Shown: positions 45,498-54,551 of the stretch, one piece after another
Numbering within the stretch: the stretch's first letter is position 1
Layout of the letters: the number at the start of each line of letters is the position of its first letter
NCBI GenBank assembly: GCA_944382845.1
Contig: CALWNN010000015.1
Coordinates: 1-64,000, forward strand
Reading direction: 5' to 3'
Length of the DNA: 64,000 nucleotides
DNA from: an uncultured Clostridia bacterium
GTDB lineage: Bacteria; Bacillota; Clostridia; Oscillospirales; Ruminococcaceae
The notes under the pieces: model-generated
Databases searched by the model: none
What the model saw: only the letters and a program-made list of their open reading frames with translations
Told to the model about the DNA's origin: nothing
Position numbers and translations under genes: made by a program

Positions 45498-46474
45498 AAT
45501 ATGGCCGCCTTAGATACTTTAGGAACAGGCACAGAATTTAATATTTCATTAAGTACCTGCTTTGCAGTGATATTATTTACACGGGTCTTTGAATTTAAAA
45601 TTATCCTGTGCTCAACAACGTCGTGAAATGCATACTGCACATCGTCCGGAACAACATAGTTTCTTCCCTTTAAAAGAGCAGTGGCCTTTGTTATACGTGA
45701 AAGTCCGATGGTTCCTCTTGGACTTAGCCCGAGCTTGATCATGGGATGCTCTCTTGTAGCCTTTGCAAGTGCGGCAATGTATTCGAATACTTTATCGGAA
45801 ATATACATTTGCTCAACAACATTTCTTGCAAATACAACATCAGAAGCGGTTACGACGCTTTTTACCACATCGAGAGGAGTATATCCTTGTTTTGATTTCA
45901 GCATTCCTATCTCGCTTTTAAGATCCGGATAACCTATAGTCATTCTTATCATAAAACGATCAAGCTGAGATTCAGGAAGAAGCTGTGTTCCGATAGAACC
46001 CACAGGATTTTGTGTTGCAATGACAATGTAAGGGTCGGGAGCGTTTCTTGTTACTCCGTCAACCGTTATTTTTCCTTCCTCCATGATTTCAAGAAGAGCC
46101 GACTGCGTTTTACTCGAAGTACGGTTTATTTCGTCTGCAAGAAAGAGGTTGCACATAGCAGCGCCTTCTTTATAATCGAAACGTCCGGTTTCTTTGTTAT
46201 AAACTGTAAATCCGGTAACATCGCTCGGAAGAACGTCCGGAGTGAACTGAAGTCTTTTGTAGTTTATATTCATTGCTTTTGAAAGAGCAAGGGCAAGTGT
46301 GGTTTTTCCAACTCCGGGTATATCCTCAATGAGAATATGTCCTTTTGCAAGAATAGTAAGAAGCGCTTTTATTATGACCTCATCTTTTCCGATAATGACT
46401 TTTTTGGCCTGATTGATAATCTCTTTTGCGTCCCTAAGAACTCTAAGCTGTTCTTCTGTCAGTGATGCATTCAT
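45494..46474 (-). CDS. MoxR-family AAA+ ATPase (copy 2)
   Basis: A 326-residue MoxR ATPase with Walker A GVGKTTLALAL, Walker B FLADEINRTSSKTQSALLEI, and sensor block ATQNPVGSIGTQLLPESQLD. It is the first gene of the second MoxR-DUF58-transglutaminase operon. The start follows GAAAGGATAAC, and a good promoter lies 56 nt upstream, divergent from the spoIIIA operon. Confidence 0.95.
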   Translation of the reverse strand: MNASLTEEQLRVLRDAKEIINQAKKVIIGKDEVIIKALLTILAKGHILIEDIPGVGKTTLALALSKAMNINYKRLQFTPDVLPSDVTGFTVYNKETGRFDYKEGAAMCNLFLADEINRTSSKTQSALLEIMEEGKITVDGVTRNAPDPYIVIATQNPVGSIGTQLLPESQLDRFMIRMTIGYPDLKSEIGMLKSKQGYTPLDVVKSVVTASDVVFARNVVEQMYISDKVFEYIAALAKATREHPMIKLGLSPRGTIGLSRITKATALLKGRNYVVPDDVQYAFHDVVEHRIILNSKTRVNNITAKQVLNEILNSVPVPKVSKAAIL

Positions 46475-46529
46475 TTTTTGTTATCCTTTCTTTTCGTCTT
46501 GTTTGTTGTATAATACAAAATCAATTATA

Positions 46530-46558
46530 ATTGTAGCATATAATTACAGAAATTTCAA
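46530..46558 (-). promoter_or_regulatory. Predicted sigma-A promoter of the second MoxR operon
   Basis: On the minus strand TTGAAA and TACAAT are 17 bp apart, with TGC just before the -10 (extended -10). Confidence 0.75.
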
Positions 46559-46655
46559 TATGAAATAATAAATTAATTAAATTTAACGAATACGGCGCAT
46601 TTTATTGTCATAGTATTTATTAATCACTGCTTGTACAGAAAAGAGGTAATCAAAA

Positions 46656-47597
46656 ATGATAAAGGAGATAACAAAATTTGATAAAGGGATATCGGTATTA
46701 ACTCCGAGGCTTTACAGTGCAGTTTCCAGAATTCCGGATATTGAATCCAAAAGGATTCAGGATATCAGACTGAGATACGGAAAAAGTCTTTCTGTATCAA
46801 TTTTTGACAAGGAATATTTTGTTACCGAAGATGGAGTACTTGTAAATTCAGATGAAAAGGCTGTTAAAATAACAAAGGAAGATATGGAACAGGTCTTTAA
46901 TACTGCTTTTAAGAATTCTATACACAGCTTTTCAAGAGAAATTTCAAAAGGGTACATAACTGTAGACGGGGGGAACAGAGTAGGCTTCTGCGGAACAGCT
47001 GTCAAGAATCCCTTGAAGCAAAATATCGTTGACAAGCTTAAAGACATTTCTTCAATAAATATTCGTATAGCAAGAGAGGTAATAGGATGCTGTGAGGATA
47101 TTTACAGCCGCGTTTTTTCCGAAGGAGATAAAAGTCTGCTTATTTTAGGTCCTCCTTGTTCCGGAAAAACAACTATTTTAAGAGATCTTTGCAGACGTCT
47201 TGGAGATACGCGAAGGATTTCACTTATTGACGAGCGAAATGAGATCTCTGCATCGTCCGAGGGACTGACTCGTAATAATATAGGAAAGATGACAGATGTT
47301 TTTTGCTCTTACGAAAAATATGACGGTATCATGACTGCTGTAAAGGTTATGTCGCCTAAAATACTTGTTTGCGATGAAATTGGTTCAAAGGAGGATTCAA
47401 AAGCTCTTGAATATGCAGTAAACTCCGGAGTTTGTCTTGTGGCGACAGCACATTGCCCGGATTTTGAAGAGGCAAAGAAAAGAATTACCATATCAAAGCT
47501 TATTAAAGAAGGCGTTTTTGATTATGCTGCAGTTTTGGGAACAGGAACTATGTGCGGAAGGCTTATAAGACTTGTTAAAATAAACGGAAAGGCATGA
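46656..47597 (+). CDS. spoIIIAA: Stage III sporulation protein AA (ATPase)
   Basis: A 313-residue secretion-type ATPase with Walker A GPPCSGKTT (near residue 167) and the blocks LIDERNEIS and ILVCDEIGSKEDSKAL. SpoIIIAA powers the SpoIIIA-SpoIIQ channel joining mother cell and forespore. It opens an uninterrupted eight-gene operon. A GTCATA at 46607 and CTTGTACA at 46630 might be a mother-cell sigma-E promoter, but the match is poor. The ribosome site is AAGAGGTAA. Confidence 0.96.
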   Translation: MIKEITKFDKGISVLTPRLYSAVSRIPDIESKRIQDIRLRYGKSLSVSIFDKEYFVTEDGVLVNSDEKAVKITKEDMEQVFNTAFKNSIHSFSREISKGYITVDGGNRVGFCGTAVKNPLKQNIVDKLKDISSINIRIAREVIGCCEDIYSRVFSEGDKSLLILGPPCSGKTTILRDLCRRLGDTRRISLIDERNEISASSEGLTRNNIGKMTDVFCSYEKYDGIMTAVKVMSPKILVCDEIGSKEDSKALEYAVNSGVCLVATAHCPDFEEAKKRITISKLIKEGVFDYAAVLGTGTMCGRLIRLVKINGKA

Positions 47598-47618
47598 TAG
47601 TATAGAAAGGTTCTGCTT

Positions 47619-48080
47619 GTGATGATTAAAATGATCGGATGTGCGGCAATTATACTTTCCGGAACATATTCCGGTTTCCTTTTTGCCGCAAGACTTGAAA
47701 AAAGAAAAAATGTACTGAAAACCGTTTCATGTCTTATGAATGAAACAGAAATATATCTTTCCGGAGAGGTCATGACAACTGAAAATATCATTTCATCTCT
47801 TTGTGCAAAAAAGGAATACAAGGAAATAATCGACTGCTGCTTACATAAAAAAGGAGATTGCCTTGAAGTGATCTCTCATAACGAAAGGCAGGTACTTAAT
47901 GATTTTTTTTTAAAGCTTGGGAAAACCGATCTGTATTCTCAGCTTAACCTGATAAAGATGTATAAAAGCGTTATAACGGAAAGTTATGACATGATAAGTG
48001 AAATATCAAAAAACAAATGCCGCCTTTACAGGACTTCAGGTATTCTTGTATCTATGATGCTTTGTCTGTTATTGATTTGA
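47619..48080 (+). CDS. spoIIIAB: Stage III sporulation protein AB
   Basis: A 153-residue protein resembling a type II secretion F-type component. It has an N-terminal membrane segment, a helical middle part with FFLKLGKTDLYSQLNLI, and a C-terminal membrane segment (GILVSMMLCLLLI). GTG at 47619 lies 8 nt from AAAGG; an ATG follows immediately at 47622 and is possible. The second gene of the spoIIIA operon. Confidence 0.92.
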   Translation: MMIKMIGCAAIILSGTYSGFLFAARLEKRKNVLKTVSCLMNETEIYLSGEVMTTENIISSLCAKKEYKEIIDCCLHKKGDCLEVISHNERQVLNDFFLKLGKTDLYSQLNLIKMYKSVITESYDMISEISKNKCRLYRTSGILVSMMLCLLLI

Positions 48081-48096
48081 AAGGGAGCGTAAAAAA

Positions 48097-48294
48097 GTGG
48101 AAGTTGATCTCATTTTCAAAATAGCTGCAATAGGGATAATCGTTGCGGTATTAAATCAGCTGCTAAAACGTGCGGAAAGAGATGAGCAGGCTATGATGAC
48201 TACCCTTGCAGGACTTATAGTTGTGCTTATGATAATTGTTAAAGAAATAGGAAGTCTTTTCGATTCCATAAAAGACATATTCGGGTTTTACTGA
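48097..48294 (+). CDS. spoIIIAC: Stage III sporulation protein AC
   Basis: A 65-residue protein of two membrane segments (IAAIGIIVAVLNQLL and MTTLAGLIVVLMIIV) joined by KRAERDEQA. Size and sequence are typical of SpoIIIAC. It begins at GTG, and its TGA overlaps the ATG of spoIIIAD by one base. Confidence 0.95.
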   Translation: MEVDLIFKIAAIGIIVAVLNQLLKRAERDEQAMMTTLAGLIVVLMIIVKEIGSLFDSIKDIFGFY

Positions 48295-48680
48295 TGGATA
48301 TCACGGCTGTTTCTGTTATCTGCATCACGGCGGCAATAATGTGTAAGCTTGTCGAAAAGGACGGCAGAGAATTTTCAATAGTCATTTCTTTAGCAGCGGG
48401 AGTATCTGTAATTTTGTATATCATTTCGGGGATTACAGAAATAACGGAAATGATAGACGAGCTTTTTTTAAAAGCCGGGATACCCGATCAGTATCCTGAA
48501 ATTATATATAAATGTCTTGGTGTTTGTTATATTACCCAGCTTGGCAGCGGATGCTGTCGTGACTGCGGCGAATCCGGACTGGCAAGCGTCGTAGAGGCGG
48601 CAGGGAGGATTGCGATCCTTGCAGTATCTTTGCCGTTGTTTAAAGCTCTTGTAAATATTATAGAAAAAATACTGACGTAA
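48294..48680 (+). CDS. spoIIIAD: Stage III sporulation protein AD
   Basis: A 128-residue membrane protein with about four hydrophobic segments, related to SpoIIIAC at its N-terminus. The segment YITQLGSGCCRDCGESGLAS is the conserved SpoIIIAD motif with its acidic Asp and Glu. It shares one base with the end of spoIIIAC. Confidence 0.94.
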   Translation: MDITAVSVICITAAIMCKLVEKDGREFSIVISLAAGVSVILYIISGITEITEMIDELFLKAGIPDQYPEIIYKCLGVCYITQLGSGCCRDCGESGLASVVEAAGRIAILAVSLPLFKALVNIIEKILT

Positions 48681-48700
48681 GAATTTTAAAAGAGGTAAAA

Positions 48701-49834
48701 ATGAAAAGGGCTGTTTCAGTAATAATTGCGGTTATATTTGCTCTATGCTTTCCTGTTTGCTCATTTGCCGAAGAAGGCGACGAAGACAATATGAATATCA
48801 TTATGGACGATGTGAGTTCTCAACTTGAGGAGTATATAGACGATGATGTTCATAGTGAGCTTGAAGAAAACGGTATTGACATGAGCAACCCTGAAAGTAT
48901 AAGCGGATTTTCCGTATCAAGCATACTAAATTACATTTTCGGAATTTTTTCCGAATATCTTGGGGAGCCTTTCGGTATACTTGGAAAAACTACGGCATTG
49001 GCTCTTATCTGTTTGCTAATAAAAAGTCTTGCTCCCGACAGCGAAAACATTTCAAGAGCTTTTTCGGTAACGGCTGTTCTTTGTTGCGTAAGCATCAGCT
49101 TGGACTGCATAAATTTAGTTGTGGATAAAATTCTAAATTCTCTTGACGCAGTAAACTCATTCATGCTCAGCTATATCCCTGTTTATGCAAGTATAATTGC
49201 CACAAGCGGAAGTCCCAGCGCCGCTTCGTCGTATTATATTACTCTTTTTTCAGTCAGCGAAGTAATAACCTACATAGCCGATAAAATATTCATGCCGCTA
49301 ATAAGCATAGTTTTCGCAGTTTCAATTGTCGCTGCCATCAATCCTCAGCTTTCATTATCTTCTGTTTCTTCAAATATAAAAAGCCTTGTCCAGTGGCTTT
49401 TGGGTGTTCTGATGACTATTTTTGTCGGTGTCCTATCCATGCAGAGCGTTATTGGCATTTCTTCCGATTCTGTCGGAGCAAAAGCGGCAAAGTTTGCCGT
49501 TTCCACTTTTGTTCCCGTTGTGGGAGGCGCCGTATCAGACGCATATCAGACTGTAAAGGGAAGTCTTGGAGTAATCAGATCCGGCGTTGGTGGATTTGGA
49601 ATGATAATAATCCTGTTTATTGTAATAAGGCCTGTGATATTTACTGTTATTGTCAGACTTGTTACCATGCTTGGAGGGATAATAGCAGATATTATGGGTG
49701 AAAAAGAACTTTCTTCACTTTTGAAAAGTACTTCTGCTGTGATTTCGATAGCTCTCAGCGTCATAGTAACTGTAAGCGTTGTATTTATTGTCTCAACAGC
49801 CGTACTTATGCTTGCGGGAGTAAATTCAAACTGA
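48701..49834 (+). CDS. spoIIIAE: Stage III sporulation protein AE
   Basis: A 377-residue polytopic protein with a cleavable-type signal (MKRAVSVIIAVIFALCFPVC, then SFAEE), an acidic extracytoplasmic region (~25-70), and about seven membrane segments. GGAVSDAYQTVKGSLG is the conserved central motif. It is a membrane component of the SpoIIIA channel. The ribosome site is AGAGGTAA. Confidence 0.95.
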   Translation: MKRAVSVIIAVIFALCFPVCSFAEEGDEDNMNIIMDDVSSQLEEYIDDDVHSELEENGIDMSNPESISGFSVSSILNYIFGIFSEYLGEPFGILGKTTALALICLLIKSLAPDSENISRAFSVTAVLCCVSISLDCINLVVDKILNSLDAVNSFMLSYIPVYASIIATSGSPSAASSYYITLFSVSEVITYIADKIFMPLISIVFAVSIVAAINPQLSLSSVSSNIKSLVQWLLGVLMTIFVGVLSMQSVIGISSDSVGAKAAKFAVSTFVPVVGGAVSDAYQTVKGSLGVIRSGVGGFGMIIILFIVIRPVIFTVIVRLVTMLGGIIADIMGEKELSSLLKSTSAVISIALSVIVTVSVVFIVSTAVLMLAGVNSN

Positions 49835-49847
49835 AAGGAATAATCAA

Positions 49848-50312
49848 ATGGAAACAATAAAAGCTGCTGCTTTTGCAGGATGTCTTGCCGGGACAGCAAT
49901 TACTGTATTCGGTATATCCGCACCGGAAAACAGCGTTAAAAAAGGCTTTAATGCAATTATGTCACTTATACTTGTTATAGTAATAATGACGCCGTTTGTT
50001 AAATCGGGAATTCAGACCGTTTCAACATCGCCTGTAGATGTTAACGAGATTTCTCAGACCAAGGAATTTCAACAGCTTACAGATGATATATATATTAAAG
50101 AGATTAGATCTGAACTTGAAAAAAATCTTGGATTATATTTTAAAAAACAAGAGATAAGCTTTGATAATATCAGCATAGATACAAAAATTGATGAATATAA
50201 TTATTTAGAGGTTTCATCAGTCCACATCAAAACAGAAGAACAATATGAAGAAGAAGCTCGTAATATTGTTGGTGAATACCTTGGGAAAAACGTTCAGGTT
50301 ATATTTGAATGA
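49848..50312 (+). CDS. spoIIIAF: Stage III sporulation protein AF
   Basis: A 154-residue protein with two N-terminal membrane segments (ending LILVIVIMTPF) and a C-terminal extracytoplasmic ring-building-type domain. It is shorter than the ~200 residues of Bacillus SpoIIIAF, the difference being in the tail. The start follows AAAGGAATAATC. It slightly overlaps the longer possible start of the next gene. Confidence 0.9.
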   Translation: METIKAAAFAGCLAGTAITVFGISAPENSVKKGFNAIMSLILVIVIMTPFVKSGIQTVSTSPVDVNEISQTKEFQQLTDDIYIKEIRSELEKNLGLYFKKQEISFDNISIDTKIDEYNYLEVSSVHIKTEEQYEEEARNIVGEYLGKNVQVIFE

Positions 50313-50326
50313 GAAAGGAAAGGACC

Positions 50327-50887
50327 ATGAAGATCCCGGAATCAATAAAAACAAAGCTTTATGAATTTTCAAAATCCGATATAAAGATTAAAATTGCTGT
50401 GGCAGCAGGTCTTATAGGAATACTTATAATTTTTCTTTCCACGCTTGGAAACGAAGAAAAAGATACAAAAAGCGATAGCGAGAATTTGAAAAACGATGTG
50501 GTTTCAGAGGATACCACTGCATATAAAAATCAACTTGAAAAAGAACTGACCTCGCTTCTTGAAAGCATTACAGGTGTCGGAGAAGCAAAGGTTATGATCT
50601 CCATCGAGGGTACTACCGAATATGTTTACGCAGAAGAACTTTCATCGGATATAGACTCATCGGAGGAAAAAACTTCTGAAAGTCATGAAAATAAAATAGT
50701 TATCATAGAAAACAATGGAAAAACAGAGGCGCTTGTAAAAAAGGTAATAAGACCGCAGGTATCGGGTGTCGCTGTAGTCTGTCAGGGAGGTGATAATATT
50801 TCAGTAAAAGAAAAAATTATAAGTGCGGTTTCTACCGTGCTGAGTATTCCATCAAACAAAATCTGCGTTGAAGCTTTAAGCAGATAA
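50327..50887 (+). CDS. spoIIIAG: Stage III sporulation protein AG
   Basis: A 186-residue protein with one membrane segment (IAVAAGLIGILIIFLSTLG, about residues 18-36) and an extracytoplasmic ring-building domain containing ITGVGEAKVMISIEG and RPQVSGVAVVCQGGDN. SpoIIIAG forms large rings in the intermembrane space during engulfment. The ATG at 50327 is favoured by GAAAGGAAAGG; an ATG at 50309 overlapping spoIIIAF would give six extra residues and remains possible. Confidence 0.93.
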   Translation: MKIPESIKTKLYEFSKSDIKIKIAVAAGLIGILIIFLSTLGNEEKDTKSDSENLKNDVVSEDTTAYKNQLEKELTSLLESITGVGEAKVMISIEGTTEYVYAEELSSDIDSSEEKTSESHENKIVIIENNGKTEALVKKVIRPQVSGVAVVCQGGDNISVKEKIISAVSTVLSIPSNKICVEALSR

Positions 50888-50912
50888 TTTTAGTGAAGAA
50901 AGGAAAATCACC

Positions 50913-51446
50913 ATGAAAAAACCAAGCGTTATAATCGGAAAAAAACAAATAATCCTTGCAAGCCTTACCTTGATTCTGGGACTTGGTATCTACGGAAATT
51001 ACATACTTTCAAAAACCGACGACAAGATCAAGCCTACAGGGACAGTAGACGGTGTTTCAGTCAATTACGGCGAAGCTCAGCTTGTAAACACAGAAGCTGA
51101 GGATTATTTTGCACAGGCAAGGATAGATAAGATAACTGCCCGTGATGAGGCTGTAGAAACCCTTAAAACAATTATGACCGGAGGAGATACTACTGAAGAA
51201 GAACAAGCTGTTGCAGAGGATAAGGCTGTCTCTCTTTCTGCTCTTATTGAAAGCGAAAATACTGTGGAAAGCCTTATAAAAGCAGCGGGATATGAAGACT
51301 GCGTAGTATATCTTGACGGTGAAAGCGCAAATATTGTTGTAAAATCAGAGGGACTGGCGCCAAGTCAGGCTGCCCAGATAAAGGACATTTTATTAAGTGA
51401 AGTTAATATTGCAAATGAAAATATAAGAATATATGATATGAATTGA
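50913..51446 (+). CDS. spoIIIAH: Stage III sporulation protein AH
   Basis: A 177-residue protein with an N-terminal membrane segment (IILASLTLILGLGIYGNYI) and an extracytoplasmic domain of the YscJ-like ring-building type with LIKAAGYEDCVVYLDGESAN. SpoIIIAH partners SpoIIQ across the intermembrane space in Bacillus. It completes the spoIIIA operon, with no gene missing. The ribosome site is AGAAAGGAAA. Confidence 0.95.
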   Translation: MKKPSVIIGKKQIILASLTLILGLGIYGNYILSKTDDKIKPTGTVDGVSVNYGEAQLVNTEAEDYFAQARIDKITARDEAVETLKTIMTGGDTTEEEQAVAEDKAVSLSALIESENTVESLIKAAGYEDCVVYLDGESANIVVKSEGLAPSQAAQIKDILLSEVNIANENIRIYDMN

Positions 51447-51456
51447 ATTAAAAAGG

Positions 51457-51485
51457 TTGTGTTTTAAAGAAAAATATGCTATAAT
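51457..51485 (+). promoter_or_regulatory. Predicted promoter of the Gls24/nusB group
   Basis: TTGTGT and TATAAT are spaced by 17 bp, with TGC directly before the -10 (extended -10), 81 nt before the Gls24 gene. Confidence 0.7.
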
Positions 51486-51566
51486 GTATTTGAATATAGC
51501 TATAAACAATGTTATATGTGTGTAAATCTACATTTTACGGCAGTCATATCATAAAGGAGGAGCATT

Positions 51567-51911
51567 ATGTCCGAAATAAAAAAGAATATCCCCGGTACTT
51601 TGAGAATAAGCGAAGACGTAATCACAACAATTGTTAAAAATGCAGTGCATGAGGTTGAGGGAGTGTATTCTGTGCTTCCTGCAAAGAAATCTATAAAGCA
51701 GTTTTTCCTTAAGGAAGAAAACAACGGAGACATAGGAATCGTTCTTAATGATGATGTTGTGGAAATATCGGTAAAGATAATCGTTAAGGGTGGATTTAAA
51801 GCTGTTCAGGTCGCTGAAGAAGTACAGAGCAGCATTAAGAATTCTGTTCAGAGCATGACCGGAATTACAGTATCAAGAGTAAACGTTATTGTTGCTGACG
51901 TTATGTTTTAA
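51567..51911 (+). CDS. Asp23/Gls24 family envelope stress protein
   Basis: A 114-residue Asp23/Gls24 domain protein: GTLRISEDVITTIVKNAVHE at the start, VVEISVKIIVKGGFKAVQVA, then SMTGITVSRVNVIVADV. Members associate with the membrane and respond to alkaline or envelope stress in Gram-positives. The position directly before nusB is the conserved one in Firmicutes. The ribosome site AAAGGAGGAG is very strong. Confidence 0.95.
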   Translation: MSEIKKNIPGTLRISEDVITTIVKNAVHEVEGVYSVLPAKKSIKQFFLKEENNGDIGIVLNDDVVEISVKIIVKGGFKAVQVAEEVQSSIKNSVQSMTGITVSRVNVIVADVMF

Positions 51912-51919
51912 TATTGTCT

Positions 51920-51946
51920 TTAGCCTTTGGAGATCTCCGAAGGCTT
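51920..51946 (+). terminator. Hairpin between Gls24 and nusB genes
   Basis: AGCCTTTGGAG and CTCCGAAGGCT form an 11-bp near-palindromic stem, followed by TAAAGATATTTTATG. The poor T-tract suggests at most partial termination. Confidence 0.45.
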
Positions 51947-51999
51947 AAAGATATTTTATGGGAAACCTGAAATTTTAGTAAAATAAAGGAAGTGTTAAT

Positions 52000-52425
52000 T
52001 TGTCTATTCCAAGAAGCGCTGTAAGAGAATCTGCTTTTCTTATTATTTTTGAAAAAAGCTTTCGTGATGACGATCTTGATGTGATATTTGACGATGCAGT
52101 CAATTCTCTTGACGATGATAAGGATTTTGTTGTAAACGACGACGTTAAGGAGATAGTAATAAAGGTTTATGAAAATTGTGATGAGTTTGACAGCATCATT
52201 GCAAAATACAGCGATAAGCGTACTATTGACCGTATACCTAAAATGAACCTCGCTATTTTGCGACTTGCTCTTTATGAAGCTGTTTATGATGACAAAGTTC
52301 CTGTTAATGTTGCAATCAGTGAGGCAGTGAGGATTGCAAAAAAATATGCTCAGAAAAATGACGCTGCATTTATTAACGGCGTTTTGGGAGCATTTGCAAG
52401 AAGTATTAAAGGAAAAAATGAATAA
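52000..52425 (+). CDS. nusB: Transcription antitermination factor NusB
   Basis: A 141-residue all-helical protein of NusB length. It shows SAVRESAFLIIFEKSF at the start, RIPKMNLAILRLALYEAVYD, and VPVNVAISEAVRIAKKYAQK. NusB with NusE binds boxA RNA in rRNA antitermination. TTG is the start, 8 nt after AAAGGAAG, and no ATG fits. The end overlaps the next gene by 8 nt. Confidence 0.94.
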   Translation: MSIPRSAVRESAFLIIFEKSFRDDDLDVIFDDAVNSLDDDKDFVVNDDVKEIVIKVYENCDEFDSIIAKYSDKRTIDRIPKMNLAILRLALYEAVYDDKVPVNVAISEAVRIAKKYAQKNDAAFINGVLGAFARSIKGKNE

Positions 52426-53356
52426 GATAATCGGCATAGATACAAGCAATTATACAACTTCTCTTGCTGTGCTTGACTGCGATGATATGAAGGTGTTAAA
52501 TTTCAGAAAACTACTTCCTGTTAAAAAGGGTGAGCTTGGTTTAAGGCAATCCGACGCTGTTTTTCATCATACAAAACAACTTCCCGAACTTTTGGAAATG
52601 GCAGGAGATGTATTGAGATTCCCACAGGCTGTTGGAGTCTCCGTTAAACCAAGACCGATCGAAGGATCTTATATGCCATGCTTTCTTGTAGGAGAAGCAT
52701 CTGCAATGTCAATGGCGAACGCCGTCGATGTTCCGCTGTACAGAACATCTCACCAGACAGGTCATATTCTTGCGGCTCTTTATTCATGCAAAAGACTCGA
52801 CCTTCTTAAAAATGAAAGGTTTCTTGCTTTTCATGTAAGCGGCGGAACAACAGATATGCTTATTTGTTCACCTGACAGGGAAAATGTTGTAAACATTACC
52901 GATATCGGACATTCTCTTGATCTTAAGGCAGGACAGCTTATTGACAGGACAGGCGTTATGCTTGGACTTGATTTTCCATGTGGCAGTGAGCTTGAAAAGC
53001 TTGCGAAAAAAAGCAAAGCCGAATTTAAAATAAAGCCTGTTATAAAGGATAGATGCTGCTGTCTTTCCGGTGTTGAAAACAAGGTAAGAAAAATGCTTGA
53101 CGAGGGCGTCGGCAGAGAAGATATAGCAAAGTATGCAATAAAATTTATCAGCAGGACAATTTTTGAAATGACAAGCTCGGCTCTTAATGATTTTGGCGAA
53201 ATGCCTGTCGTTTATGCGGGAGGAGTAATGTCAGACAAAATTATTGCAGATGAACTTTCAAAGGAATTCGACTGCAATTTTGCGTCTTCGGGATTCTCCT
53301 GCGATAATGCTGCCGGAGTTGCAGTGTTTGCCGCCATCAAAAGGGGATTTTTATGA
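52418..53356 (+). CDS. TsaD/Kae1-like ASKHA protein (peptidase M22 paralogue)
   Basis: A 312-residue protein of the TsaD/Kae1 superfamily. It shows IIGIDTSNYTTSLAVLD (phosphate-1 loop), a metal-binding-like SHQTGHILAALYS in place of the usual HxxxH in TsaD, HVSGGTTDMLI, LDFPCGSELEKLA, and VYAGGVMSD. It is shorter and more divergent than TsaD, which makes the t6A tRNA modification, and the location between nusB and xseA is conserved in clostridia, so it is taken as a paralogue of unknown role. The start at 52418 overlaps nusB; the 52334 frame is rejected. Confidence 0.85.
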   Translation: MNKIIGIDTSNYTTSLAVLDCDDMKVLNFRKLLPVKKGELGLRQSDAVFHHTKQLPELLEMAGDVLRFPQAVGVSVKPRPIEGSYMPCFLVGEASAMSMANAVDVPLYRTSHQTGHILAALYSCKRLDLLKNERFLAFHVSGGTTDMLICSPDRENVVNITDIGHSLDLKAGQLIDRTGVMLGLDFPCGSELEKLAKKSKAEFKIKPVIKDRCCCLSGVENKVRKMLDEGVGREDIAKYAIKFISRTIFEMTSSALNDFGEMPVVYAGGVMSDKIIADELSKEFDCNFASSGFSCDNAAGVAVFAAIKRGFL

Positions 53357-54537
53357 GTTCGATATTAACCGTATCACAGCTTAACAGGTATGTAGGGTAT
53401 AAAATTAAACAGGATGTAAAGCTTCACGGAGTCGCTGTAAGCGGAGAAATTACAGATTTATCCGTTTATTATAAAAGCGGTCATATGTACTTTACTATAA
53501 CTGACGGTGAATGTAATGTAAAAGCTGTAATGTTTTCTTCAAATGCAGATAAACTAAGGTTTGTTCCTGAAAACGGAATGAAAATAGTGGCTTTTGGTAA
53601 TGTGGATCTTTACGAGCGTGACGGAAATTATCAAATAAACGTTTCTGATATGCAGCCAATGGGCACAGGCTCAAATCGGTTAAATCTGGAAACTCTAAAG
53701 AAAAAACTTGCTGATTTAGGTGTTTTCAACGCTGATATAAAGAGACCGATTCCTAAACGACCCGATGAGATCGCAGTCGTTACTTCTGCCGCTGGCGCTG
53801 CCCTTCAGGATATAATAAATGTTATTTCAAGAAGATGCCCCGTTTGCAGATTAACAGTTTATCCTTGTTCTGTTCAGGGTGTACAAGCTCAGGATGAAAT
53901 TGAAAAAGCTTTGTTTAAAGCCGGAAGATCAACCGCTGATGTTGTTATTCTTGCAAGAGGAGGGGGTTCGACTGAAGACCTCAGTGCATTTAACACTGAA
54001 AAGGTTGTTATGGCGGTTTATGATTGTTCAATTCCCGTAATTTCCGCAGTTGGACACGAAACTGATACGACTCTTGCCGATTATGCAGCCGATATGAGGG
54101 CGCCTACTCCTTCCGCTGCTGCCGAACTTGCTGTACCTGATCTCAGCATAATTTACGGAGATATTGAAAGACTTAATCATTACGTTCATAATCTTGCGTT
54201 AAGATGCATTGATTCTAAAGCTGACAGATTTGATCTTCTTTCTCAACGCCTTTTGTCTTGCTCTCCGAAAAATCGGATATTATCTAAAGAGGACAAGCTT
54301 GATAACCTTTCTGTAAGACTTGATAAGGCATTTTCTCAGAAAATATCTTCACTTGATATTGAACTTATGAAAAGCGCATCAAAGCTTTCTGCACTGAGTC
54401 CTTTTAATGTTCTTGACAGAGGATATTCACTTGTGACAAAGGAAGGGAAAATCGTCAGATACTCAAAAGAACTGAATAAGGGCGACGAAATTAAAATTAG
54501 ATTTTCAGACGGTGAAGTAAACGCTTCAGTCTTATAA
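53353..54537 (+). CDS. xseA: Exodeoxyribonuclease VII large subunit
   Basis: A 394-residue XseA with an N-terminal OB fold (VAVSGEITDLSVYYKSGHMY), the catalytic domain with VVTSAAGAALQDIINVISRR, ILARGGGSTEDLSAFN and VGHETDTTLADYAADMRAPT, and a helical C-terminus. Exonuclease VII degrades single-stranded DNA. The start overlaps the end of the TsaD-like gene by 4 nt (ATGA), and xseB begins 14 nt downstream. Confidence 0.97.
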   Translation: MSSILTVSQLNRYVGYKIKQDVKLHGVAVSGEITDLSVYYKSGHMYFTITDGECNVKAVMFSSNADKLRFVPENGMKIVAFGNVDLYERDGNYQINVSDMQPMGTGSNRLNLETLKKKLADLGVFNADIKRPIPKRPDEIAVVTSAAGAALQDIINVISRRCPVCRLTVYPCSVQGVQAQDEIEKALFKAGRSTADVVILARGGGSTEDLSAFNTEKVVMAVYDCSIPVISAVGHETDTTLADYAADMRAPTPSAAAELAVPDLSIIYGDIERLNHYVHNLALRCIDSKADRFDLLSQRLLSCSPKNRILSKEDKLDNLSVRLDKAFSQKISSLDIELMKSASKLSALSPFNVLDRGYSLVTKEGKIVRYSKELNKGDEIKIRFSDGEVNASVL

Positions 54538-54551
54538 AAGGAGCAATATTA

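Noticed and set aside
46600..46655. Sigma-E promoter before spoIIIAA
   Set aside because: GTCATA and CTTGTACA fit the sigma-E consensus poorly in sequence and spacing, so no promoter was annotated, although one is expected.
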